Source of the DNA: Sitta carolinensis
Lineage: Eukaryota; Chordata; Aves; Passeriformes; Sittidae
DNA length: 64,000 nt
Assembly: GCA_032173965.1 (NCBI GenBank)
Contig: JAVUNC010000004.1
Span: 60,427,501-60,491,500 of the forward strand
Direction: 5' to 3'
The translations under genes and the position numbers were made by a program. Below are positions 14,901 through 26,900 of the stretch, piece by piece. The notes below the pieces were generated by a model, which was given only the letters and a program-made list of their open reading frames with translations, was not told where the DNA came from and did not search any database. Within the stretch, counting starts at the first letter, position 1. Every line of letters begins with the position of its first letter.

Positions 14901-17900
14901 GCAAATTCCATCAGTGGGGGTGGTATTTTTAATATTATTGAATAAATAATTTTCTTAGGAGTGATTTCAGTCAGTGAAACTGAACATCAGAGCTAAGAAT
15001 TGTTTTTATGAATATGTTATGAATATTGGATATACATTTTTTTGGTATGATAAATTATCAGATATTTTGAACTGACTGTAAAGGACTTAATGTAGTGGTT
15101 TTACTTGCTTTCGTGCATGTCTGCAGTTTGGATTGGACTGCTATATCTTAGAAGAAAAAAAATAGTCTTTGTAATAAAACATATTTCTTACGTGGACTTC
15201 TAAAAACCTCGTTAGTTTTCTTAAGCATGTCAAGAGCAATCAGATTCCGAAAGTACTGTTTGTTGTACAAAATGTCAAGTCAGGAAGCCTGAATAGATGT
15301 GGTCATATCATGACATCATAGTCCTTCAAAGAGCTTTAATTGTCAACATAAATACATGCAGATGTGTCAGTCTCTCTACATAATTAGTCAGTGTGAGTCC
15401 TTGACAATGGACTTTGTAGTCCTGTGTTGTACTACTGCTACTATCAAAAATAATTTTGAGTAATCCTGGCCCAGTTGGTTGAGCTGTAATGTGACTTCTT
15501 GCTGACAAAGGATTTGCATAGTGAGCTCTTGACTCTTTCCAGTCATGGGATACATGTTTACCTGGTGTAAATAAAGGGAATGCCTTAGGTTTGTGCCTTT
15601 GCCCTACAATGCTTTACTTGCACAGGGTGGAAAAATAACCAAGTGAATTCTAACTTGTGCTCACTGGAATCTCCTAGTAACATGACCTAGATATTTTTGC
15701 ACCTGTCGACTTCTTGTCTTTGAGTCCTACCTTCACACTGAGTTTTAGAAAATGTATGCTGGTGTGCAGTGATCCAGTTGAGCAAAGAAAAAAGGAAACT
15801 GTTCATAAATACTGCAAACTGAAGGGCCAAGCTGGCATACAAATGTTCCATTTAAAAATGCTTTTGCATTTCTTGTAAATTATTGGGCTTTCATTAAATG
15901 TTTTGAAAAGGGAAGGAAAGCATTTGGGTCATTTTGTGCATGGTTTCCTGGAGTGTAGTGATTGAAAAACGGAAGCAGAACATTTTAGTATTTAGGAGTC
16001 TGCATGCTGTGCTGTGGAAAAGTAGAGATTCGACTCTTTGGTTCTGAGCAGCAAGGAACATGCTTTGGTGTGGCTTCTGAAGGAAACACTGCATGTGTAA
16101 GACCATTGCTTAGTGAAATGGGAAATGTTCTCGGTTTTGTTTCTATCTGAGATATCCAACAGTTAATGTTTCTTAGGCAAGTTTTGAATATAAACGTTTC
16201 AGGGAAGGTAAAAAATGAGGCATGGCGAAAGTATGCAAGTATAGTGTTTTTCTGTCATCCAGTTAGCACAAGTTATTAGGTGAGTGTTAATCAGACCCTT
16301 GGGTGAGTGTTAATGAGACCACTGAGTCATGCTGACAGCTTGCTGCTTCTAAAGGGATTTAAATGTCATCCTCTTCTTTATTTTTGTTTTTCCTTATTTC
16401 CATGATTCTCTTCTTTGTGCCTGTTCACAGAGCATTTGGTAACACACAGCCATTGGTAAGTCAGCTTTTCCCACTCATCAATGAGAAAAATAATTCCTTT
16501 CTTTTCCTCCTGTCAGTCCAGGGAACTGATGTGATTCATCATCAGCTTACACAATGAAAGAAGGAAGTGGGATGAAGTGGCAGGAAAGGCAGCATTTGAC
16601 CACCATCTCTTTTGCTGCTACTAAGGTTTTAGATTGGCTCAGTTATCTCATGAAGCCTCATCCTTTGCATTTTGTTATGGGGGTGTTGGCTATCCTCAGA
16701 AGTTATTATTTAAATTTACAGATGCTAATCACTTGGGAAAGAGTAATGAAATAGTCTTTGTTACTGTTACTGACAGTTCTTGGAATTTCTTACCTCTTTG
16801 GTTTTCTGTCACTTGTACAGCAGCATTTATAATCTCCACTTACTCATCTCCTCTTTTCATTGATGCTTTACCTTATAAACCCTTCACACATTTTTTCAGT
16901 CTTTTTTTATTTTCTTCAGGTTTTGATCTCAGATCCTGAAAAATAAATCAAAACTGGATTACTCCTGCAGTTGTGATAACTGCTAATCTGTAGAAGGTTG
17001 GCGTCACAGCTAGGCTGAATTAACACTTAGCTGCTTCCAAAGGTGTTATTTCATCCCTTCTCTGGCAGTCTGTTCTCAGTGCTTCACTTGGGCCAGGATT
17101 TGTGTTTGTCTGATGAGGTGATCTGAGGAGATAGGCAAAAGAAAGCCGTAGTTTTAGGTTCATCTGGCTCTGTCAAGCTGCTCCCTGCAGGGTAAAATGA
17201 ACACCAGGCTTGGCCTAAGAATAGAGAGCCTTGAAAACATCAGGCAAAAGACTTCACAGAACTGCTGAAATGGTAAAAAACCGGGCCATTTGTTCTATCA
17301 CTAGTACTTGATTAGGTAGATACAAGATACAGCTGTAAAAACAAGAAGGCAAATATCTTGCTGCTTTTGTTTAAACTTGAGTGTAGGAGGATGATAGATC
17401 ACAATGTTTCTATCCATAGAGTGCTTCAGCTTTCTTCTTACCTCATTATGAGTTCTAATACACTTCTATTAACAAGAGTCTATGTTACCAATGTTTTAAC
17501 TGTGCTTGCCTCAAATATTTTTACATTAACCTTGCCACAAATGGTTGTTTGAATACAAAGTGGTATGTTAACTATCCAGATCTGCAGTTGTCACCTCTTA
17601 ACGGTCTATTCTTGACAAGAAATTGTATTTCTATTTGCTCTGCATTTTAAGTTCACGAGGGCTGGAATTCCAGCTTTTCTCAGCATCAGTAGTTTTTAAT
17701 TTCTCAATGAAGTTGTCTTAATTTTGCTGCCAGCAATGTCCAAGTGGAGATGTCAGATAGAGTTTCCTTTACAAAATCATTGGTTGTTCAGTTGTCAGGC
17801 ATCTGGAATGCTGGAGGTGAACTTAAGACGCTGTGTTACTTCTTCATTAAAACTTACTAGGTCGTGTGTTTTTGTAAGGAAGAAGAAACAGCTCCAGATT

Positions 17901-20900
17901 TATAACAGCTCTAGAAGTTTCTGCTTAGCATTTGTCTCTTCATTTTGCCAGGGTTGGCAGTTTTCACCTGCATTAATAACTAAGCAGAGCAGCTCTCAAG
18001 CTGCAAGGCTGTTATCTTTAAATTGCATTTACATATTTGTGTTCTGCTGAGAAGAATAATGTCTTGCCTTTTAATATACTGTTCTGTGGCATGTCATATG
18101 CCTTTGTATTTTCTGACTGATAAAAATGAGACCAAATTTATTTATCATAAGATTCAGGTAAACCTTTTAATATGCCTCTTTTTTCATTAGAGTTTGTTCT
18201 AGTTTAATACCATAGTAGTGTTTTTTGTATCCAGCCTTTTTGGTCCGTTCCTCCTTTGTAAGTATCTTAGGTAGTTACTTAGCTTCACAATGATTAGTAA
18301 GGTGTCTATTGAGAAAACAGAGCCTTTCAGTTCACCAGGAAAGTTAGAAGATGGAAATTGAAGAGGACTTGACAAATAGGTTAAAAACACCAAATCAGTC
18401 TTCAGTAAGGAGAATGTATATGTATAGGAACGTGAGTTTACAGATAGAGGGCTTGTGTGTTTGTGCATGTTTTCGTCTGCCTTTGTCTGAATGCATTAAA
18501 GAGATGTCTGCATATATCTAAATGTTGTTTCATGGCTAGAAACAGCTTTATGTCAGTATAACTCATTTCCTATTGTGTCAGCATAGAAGTGAATGAATTG
18601 GTGTATACAGAATTCATCTTCCAAGACACGTAATGTATTTTTTTTAGCAGTAGGGTACAAAAATACTCTAGGATTCTGCTTTTTAAAATGTCTGTAGCTG
18701 TGTTTCTTTGTGGTGCTGTTTGCTTACGAGTTGTATGTGTGAATGAATTTAAATGAAGTAGAGTGTCTATCAGAATATGAGGGCTCATTCAGAAGCACAG
18801 ATTTAAAGCCAAGCGCTTTTAAAATGCAGTATCAATTATTTTGGGAATACAACTGTAGTGCACTGAGAATAGGTAGTAGCACCTACCGAGAGTGTTTAGT
18901 TCTTGGTATTATTAGCAGTGCTCACTTGATCAAAGTATTCAGAAGCCTTATCCTAAGAAAGTTCAGTAACTTCACCTTGAATAGCCCTGTTGGAATTTGA
19001 AACAGATTTATGGCAGAAACATGTGGTCCAAACAGCTGTCATGCAAAACCATTTAATAAAAAAAAAAAACTCTGAAAGTCTGGTGGACTCAGAAATCGGT
19101 TGTGCACATTGTTTTGACTTTTTTTAAATGAAGATAATACTAAGTGCATCCTTCAAGAGAAACCTCTAATGTAGGCATTTAACATAAATCCGTAACTAGG
19201 ATAACTGGTGTACTAGGTCAGATGTGGCTTTCTAACACAGGGCTTAAAGGACTTCAGATTTATAGCTTGCCTTTCCTGTGGAAGTACAAATAGTTTGATA
19301 GTACGTCATAAAGAGAGGCATAAAAATCATAGAAAACAAACCAGGGTTTGGATAAGGATCAGAGAGTGAAAGAGAGTAGTCAGCATGACTGCATCTGTCT
19401 TATGGTCTTTGATTTGATTTAAAAACCTTAAAATTCTGTCAGTGTAATCTCTCCAAAGTAAAGTTAGGAAATGAAAGTTTTGTTTCCTGGCAATAGCTCT
19501 GGGACAGGGAGGGTGGGTCCAGGCTGCCTGGGGAGAAGCCATTCCCTCTGCTGCTTTCCAGCACTGAGGCATTTCCCCCATGCTGGGGACACTCGTTTCT
19601 GATCCAGCCTGGCCTTTTCCTAGCTCATGAATGAGTTCTCTCAGGGAGGTAAAGAGAAAGGGTTTCACTTAGTAATAAGGAGACAGAGCCTATAGTGCCA
19701 AGGGAAACAGAGCATGAAGATTACCAGGTTTTAGATGATGTATTTAAATTTTAACATTTGAAAAATGTTCAATGTGAATGATTTTGCTATTTTTAATGAT
19801 CTTGTATGACAGTGTCAACTCCAAGTGGAAAAATAGGTGATCTAGAATAAAGAATATCTTAAGTGAAGCAATAAAAGGAGGTGGGAAGGTGTAAATATTT
19901 CATGCTCCATAGTGGATGGATGATATGATAGTAGGCATAAGTCAGAGGTGTGGTCATGACAGATGTAAAGGAAAAAATCTCAGAAATTCCAATTTTGAGT
20001 AGAAGGTGCACTGAAGGAAAAAAACCCACCTCTTTTTTGAAAAAATCAAATACAATCGAGTTGCTAATGCTCCGTGTGACAATGAATAAATACACACTTG
20101 CTGGTCTGACTGCACAGTTTGTCACAGTAAAGCTGTTAGTTTAACAGGAGCTCACCTCAGCCATGCTTTTATTTCTTTAGAAATTGTAAGGTTTCATTAA
20201 AGTACTCCTTTTTTCTTTTCTATTTTTTGTTCCTTTCTAAATAAGAACTTCTCTGTGGCTACTTTGCAAATGCCAGTTAAATCATGAGTTTTAATATAGT
20301 ATTCAGAGAGCATTTTTTTGAATAAACAGCATTTTATTAATTGTTTTCCATTTTTTTTTCTTCTGCCTCTCATTTCAGAACGGTTTGATCACCACTGTCC
20401 CTGGGTAGGCAACTGTGTGGGGAAAAGAAACTACAGATTTTTTTATATGTTTATTTTATCTCTGTCCTTTCTGACAGTCTTTATATTTGCATTCGTTATC
20501 ACCCACGTCATCCTTCGTAAGTATGCTGGTGAAATCAGATTATGTATGTAGCCATTTGCTTGAGTTTTTTAAGTTAATATTTTGATCATTCAGGGTTTAT
20601 TTATTTATTTATTTGTTTATTTGCCTTTTCTCTGAAGCTTCACAATTCCCAATGAGTCCCATTCTGGTCTATAGTAGGCACTGCTTATAGTAGTCATTGG
20701 CCTGGCACTGGCTTTACCTTAATGCAGTCTTATTTTTTATTTTTTTTTTAATATTTTTTTGTCCTTTTATGGATGATTCATTGGAAAAGCATCACATATA
20801 CTGTATGTTTAAGTATATAGGTAGTATCATTTACCTGAAGAACTTCCATGTGCTTTTTTAACTGTAAGCATGGGTCACTTGCCTTCCAGACAAAGAGGTA

Positions 20901-23900
20901 AATTATTAGAAAATAGATTGGAAATATACTTTTTGTAGTTGGCTGTTCAGCTTTACACCATTCTCAACCCTGTTTTTAACACATTATTTTCATTTGCACA
21001 GACATTCTGAGAATAACCAATTATAAAGAATATATAAAGAATAACAGAGTCAGTCAGAAATATTAATGAGCTTGAGACTGATTTTTATTTGTATTCTGGA
21101 TTGTGTTTGAGGTCAAAACTTTCTTTTTTTCCATACCCCCTAACTAATTTTGCTGGCTCCTATATGATGATGATGGTGACAGGTTACATGACTTGTCTTT
21201 AAACACGTTTTGTATGTTGGGTTTTTTAACCCACTATCACTAGAAGATCGTTCTATATTTTTCGCTGATTATGTAGGATACTGCCTTAAGAGTTTTTCTT
21301 TAACCTCGTTGGAAATGTGATCTGTTTATTCCTTTGTATTCTGTATTGCAACAAAAACCTGATAGAAATAATAATTTCAGTATATAACACATTTATAAAG
21401 CTAACTTGATAATATTCAGAGAATGTTTTACTGGAAAAAATATGTCAGATTATGCTCAATTTCTGGGATTGTCTACAACATGCAGAAAAAAGTTGTATTT
21501 TAAAGAGCAGAATTCTCCCTCTTACCTGTTCTTTGCAAAACTGTAATGCAAGCACTGAGAGGCTTTCCTATAGCTCAGAAATCTAGTTCATAGGCTAGAA
21601 CTGGGATATGTAATTTCGAGGGAGTCTGAATGATCAACTTGTTCACACTATCAGATGCAGCATTTCTAATACCAGTTGAAAAAAGCAGAGATAAGATGTA
21701 TATATTGTTTAAAAAAGGAAAATTATTGGAAAAAGAACACTTGCCACTAATACTGAAGTGTTTGTTATTTATCTGGGCATACATGAGCATATACATACAT
21801 TTAAGAAGAGAGACACATGGGTTTTTTCTGCAGTCTTTGCTAGTGATCAGTAGTTGAAAACATTCCTAGTCTGACAGTGTAAAGCTATTTTTTGACACTC
21901 ACCTACCTTCATTTCACAAGGACTTCAGTGCTTTTTCTTTAGTTTTCAGTACATGAATTATCAATATAATGTCAGTATTTCATGTTTTTTATGTTAAGTA
22001 GGTTTATCTAGTGGATTTTAAATTTAGTGTCCATACCTAACTCTTGAGTATGATTTAGACAAAGAGCGGTGTAATTAATTCAGCCTCTGTGTGGTTGAGA
22101 AGCACTTAAGCATTGTGCAGATGTTACAGATTATGTATAGTAAATGTTAAATGCTGGATTGCCTGTCAGCTGCAAAATATTCTTGCCATGGAGGTTCATC
22201 TACCTAGCATGAGACAAGGAAAAACATCCTTAAGCTCTAAAGATTGATCTAAAGATTGGTCAGTCCTCAAAGGCAATGGGAGCAGGTATGAAATGTGGTG
22301 AGTGCTTTGATGTTTAATTGATACACTGGAGCTTTAAGCTCAGTTTTCAAATTAGTCTGCTCTAGTCTTGACAGTGTCCAAAAAGTTCTTTACAAATAAG
22401 GTTTTCTTGCCACTCCACTCTCTTTGGGCCTCCATACCTCTAGAAGTCCTCCTGTCTACCTCGCTAATAATTACCACTCAACAATTTGTGTTCTGTTTTG
22501 TAGCTCTTCAGTTCTTTAGCTGATGCTAACCATTAAGCAGGATTCTCAGTTACTTAATCTGAACCTTTGCTATTGGCATAGACTGCTTTTTGTTAGTGTG
22601 GCTGAAGGAAGTCTCGATTTTTAGACCTCAGACTATGACCTTCCTACAATATTTCAAAGTCATACATAAATCCTAACAAAATTACTTTATTTTAATGCCT
22701 CTTGATTTAGAGTAATTTTAAAGTTTGTATATTTTTATAATACATCTTGAAAGCTGGCATTTTATAGATTTTGGTGGGACTAAGTGGTAATGATAAGATA
22801 CATCTTCTTTTCTGTGCTTCTGAGGCATACATTGGAAATTTGTTCTTTCTAGGTTTAAGAATATGTGCACATAATTTTATGTAATAAAACTAAATTGTAA
22901 ATCAGTTACTGAAGGTACTGTGTTGCAAGATTTTCTTCCCTCTCCCCAAACTGAACACATTTCCAGTAGTAGTATCTGTCTTTAGAGTTCCTTGTGTCTG
23001 TTTGAGGCATCAGTATTTCAACTGTTTGTTGCAGTGAACAGCCTTCCCCTTCTGATGTTTTGGGCACTGCTTGGAAGAGTGTGACCAGCAGTAGGCTGTA
23101 GAAATCACACCTATCTGCTGCCATTGCCATTAAGGATGCTAAAAACAGTAAGAAGGCAGGGCAAGTTCCATTAGTCTTGTACCTTGAGACTAAGAACCAA
23201 TTATAAGAGTCTGAAAAGGCTCAGAAATACAAGGTAAGCAACTTCCCACTTGTAACAATAAGCAGTAAAATTGACCAGATAGGTTTAGAGAATTCTACAT
23301 ATATTTCTTTTTTCTTGTCAAGACAAGATTCTTCTCTCCATACAGATCTTCAGATGAATTTAGCTAAGTGGAAAATTTTTGCTGTGGGGAAAACTTTCAG
23401 CCTGATGCATTTAAATCATTTATGTTATACAGTAAAGTTCAAACTGTGTGCCTGTAGCTGTGTCACATTAAGTCAGTTTCTACAACAAATTCACTTGTTG
23501 CAAGTCAGCCAATTGTCAAATCACCCTTTTTGATTAATATCTCATGGTTATGGAACCCACGTGCTTTTTTACTTTGCATGCTTCTGCATTTCTAGTTGAT
23601 GGGCTCATGCTTCTTTTGAGCTCTTTTCAGCTACTAGATTGGTTTTTATTTGCCTATAGGCAACAGTAACCTCTTAGAAAAATCTTCTGTATAGGTGTAG
23701 TAGAAGCATAATTACAATCAAGAGAGCTTTGCCTCTAAAACAAAGGATGGAAAGTTGGGAATCTGAGTTTATAGAATAAATTTTCCAAGTCAAAAAGTTA
23801 CTTTGAAAAATGGTATTTCAAAATGAAACAGGAGGTTATAATTTTTTGTTTCCATATTAGGTCTGAAAAGAACAGAGGTAATCAGAAATCTTGTTTGTGG

Positions 23901-26900
23901 GAAAGTATGTGTGCATCAGTTTGGTATGACTGAGAAAATACTCTGCAGATGCTAAACCTGATAAGTTGCTCAAGGGCTTTTTTGATGTTGCTGCTGAGCA
24001 ACATATTCTCATATTCATATTAGTAAATTTATTCTATGATTATTGGTTTATCTTCAAATATTAAGTGTTTTAACTGTAGTAAAAACAGCCCATAGTGCAG
24101 TTTCTTACTTTGCTGGTAATTTTGGGTTCTATTTCTACAGGTTCTCAACAAACAGGGTTCCTCAATGCTCTGAAGGACAGTCCTGCAAGATATCCTTTCA
24201 CTGAAACATATTGTAGATTTTGTTGCAAAGTAACATCTGAGATGGTTTTGCCTGTTTTCTTGCTATTGTTCTTGAATGTGTGCTTTTAGACTTTACCAGT
24301 TAATGATTTCATCACTTCCTGCACAATATGACTTCTTGCCACATGTTGGAGGTAGGAAAGAGACTGTAGCCTGGAGTAGGTTTTATTCTTCATCATTTGC
24401 TGAGGAGTTCTGTTGACAAAGATCTGTAGTTTCCATGTCCATGAAATATGCTTCATATTTTGAAATGGAATTCATAAATACATTTTGCACTATACACGTG
24501 CTGTGGTTTCACTAAAAATATTCAGGAATTGTTTTGCTTTTACAACTGAAGGTGTCTAAAATGGCTCATTCTTTTCAGGATAGAAAAACTAGATTTTGGA
24601 ACAACAAAAACAACATGCTTTCCTTGAAGAGCTCAATTTCTGAAACTGTTTTTAGAGAAGTCATTTTCAAATAGCAGCTTGTGTTAAGTTACACAGCGGT
24701 GTGCAAATTACATACACAGGGACTGCTATTGTTGTTCAGCCTGGAAAAGACAAGACTTTGGGGAGATCTCATTGTGGTCAGTCAGTATATAAAAAAGTCT
24801 CATAAGAAAAACAGAGAGACTTCTTAGCAGAGCCTGTAGTTAGAGAAAAAGGTTTTAAGCTGAAAAAGAGTGGGTATAGATTGGCCATAACGAAGTTTCT
24901 GCAATGAGAGTGGTGGGAAATGTGGACAGGTTCCCAGAGATTCGGTCGATGCCCCAAATCTGGAAATGTTCACAGCCAGGCTGGGTGGCGCTCTGAGCAA
25001 CCCAGTCCAGTGGAAGGTGTCCCTACCCATGGCAGGGGAGTTGGAACTATATTACCTTTAAGATCCCTTCCAAGCCAAACCATTCTGTGGTTCTATTCTT
25101 TAAATGCTCCATGCTCTTTTTATCACTTCATGGGAACCTTCTGTATATTTTATACTCAGTGAGAATGAGGTCAGAAAGAATCTAACATAATGAAAAAATG
25201 GGAAACTGATGGAACTGCTGGTTAGTTTCTGTACAGACAATAAGCTTCCCATTGCTTATGTATATGTTTTGAATGGTTCCTGTCTAAATAGTTTTCACCT
25301 TTCATAAAGACAGTATAAAAAAAATTCTATCCTGTTTGACCATTGTGCCTCACACAGTTTGCTTTTCCACACAAATGTAGGAAGAAGAAACTGTCATTTG
25401 TAGTTGTGCATAGACCTCTTTCCAGATAATTTTCTCAAGTGTCAAATTCTGCAGATCTTTTTTTTTTGTGTGCTTGTCTTCATCAAGTAGAATCACTGAG
25501 CTGTAAACTCCCTTTTTAAGCAAAGCCATGTTCAGATTTTTTTTGCACAAATAATTTTAAAAAGCACAAACAAACAGTTCTAAATAGCACAACAGTAGCT
25601 TCCAATTAAAACAATTACAGTCAATTCTTACAAAAGATAATTCTTTCAGATTATTTTCAAATTAAGCATTGCTTTCAGTTGTCTTTAAATCAAAAGGTAA
25701 TTGCTTATGCATTTGAGGTTTTTTGTACAGTAACAATGGCCTGATAATTCATAATTTGTGTTCAGAGATGTGCTGCTTTAAAAGGCTTAGTAGCACATCT
25801 TTCAGAAATGCCTGGCTTGATAGTGATATGTTGGACAATTTTAAAACTTGGTTACAAATAATAACAGTAAACAATTAAATTGTCCAAACAGTATTGGGAA
25901 TGCTGCTTTGGAGCCAGTCAATTCAGGCACAGAAAACATGGCCATTTCAATCTTGCTAACAACCCTGTGTGAGATACTAAGGGAAAATTATACTGTATGC
26001 TGCTGGTAAAGATACTATACTGTGATACACTAGAAGGTTATACTTTGTTGAGAATATATTGCTCTTTTGTGGTTGTTGTATAGTTAAAGGACTTATGTTG
26101 AATTAGTAGATTCTGGTTAGTTTGACATAAGCTACCCATGCTGTTCTCAAGTTGGTTTTGGATCATTGTGTGGGGAACTGAAAAATGTCCCTTCCTGTGG
26201 GGAACTGAAAGATGTCTTGAAGGAAAAGGCACTCCCCCTTTTTTCTTTTCCTTTCCCCTTTTTTTTTCCCCTTTCTTTTTTCAGTAGGAATTACAACATG
26301 GAGGGAGAAAGTCACTTTTCAGTACCCTTTTGAGTGTAATTGTGATGAGAAACATCCTGTTAGGGATATGCTCAGGTTGCAGGGAGCTCTTTTCCCGCTA
26401 TGGTTCTTCTTTTCTGACCTGTTGAGACTTCTTCCTGGTGTGTAGATTCTATCCAACAGTGCTCGTTTGCAGCCTCCTTACTATTTCTATTTTTTCAAAA
26501 CCAGTTTATATTGTGCATGATGTTTTGGTCTTTTTCCTTCTTTTTCACGTTTTGGGACCCTCTGCCGATGGTCTGTTTGCTTAACCCGTTGTCCTGTGTA
26601 CTCCTTGCTTTAGCTGTGGCTGTTGCCGAGAGTCAGAGTTCCTGTCTTGTATTGGTTTGGCTTCACACAGCCTGAGGAGGAAATGACAGGCAGAGAGCAG
26701 TGAACATGCTGCTCAGCAGTGCACTTTGGTCATCCTGCTGCTTTTGGAGCAGATCTGCTCAGAATGTAAATGGCTCTTTTCTGGCTTTAAACCACTCTGA
26801 TTGAAATAGGTTCTAGGGCAGATTATATAGACACTTCAGGTAGCTCTCAGTTCATTAGGGGTGAGCAGCCCTGCAATGCAAAACTCTTCACTTTTAACTA

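Noticed and set aside
19327..19668. 113-residue minus-strand frame in intron 3
   Set aside because: It spans a GC-richer patch and has no domain, no conserved motif and no splice support.
24824..25162. Two overlapping open frames on opposite strands
   Set aside because: They lie within and just past the CR1 copy at 24731-25098.
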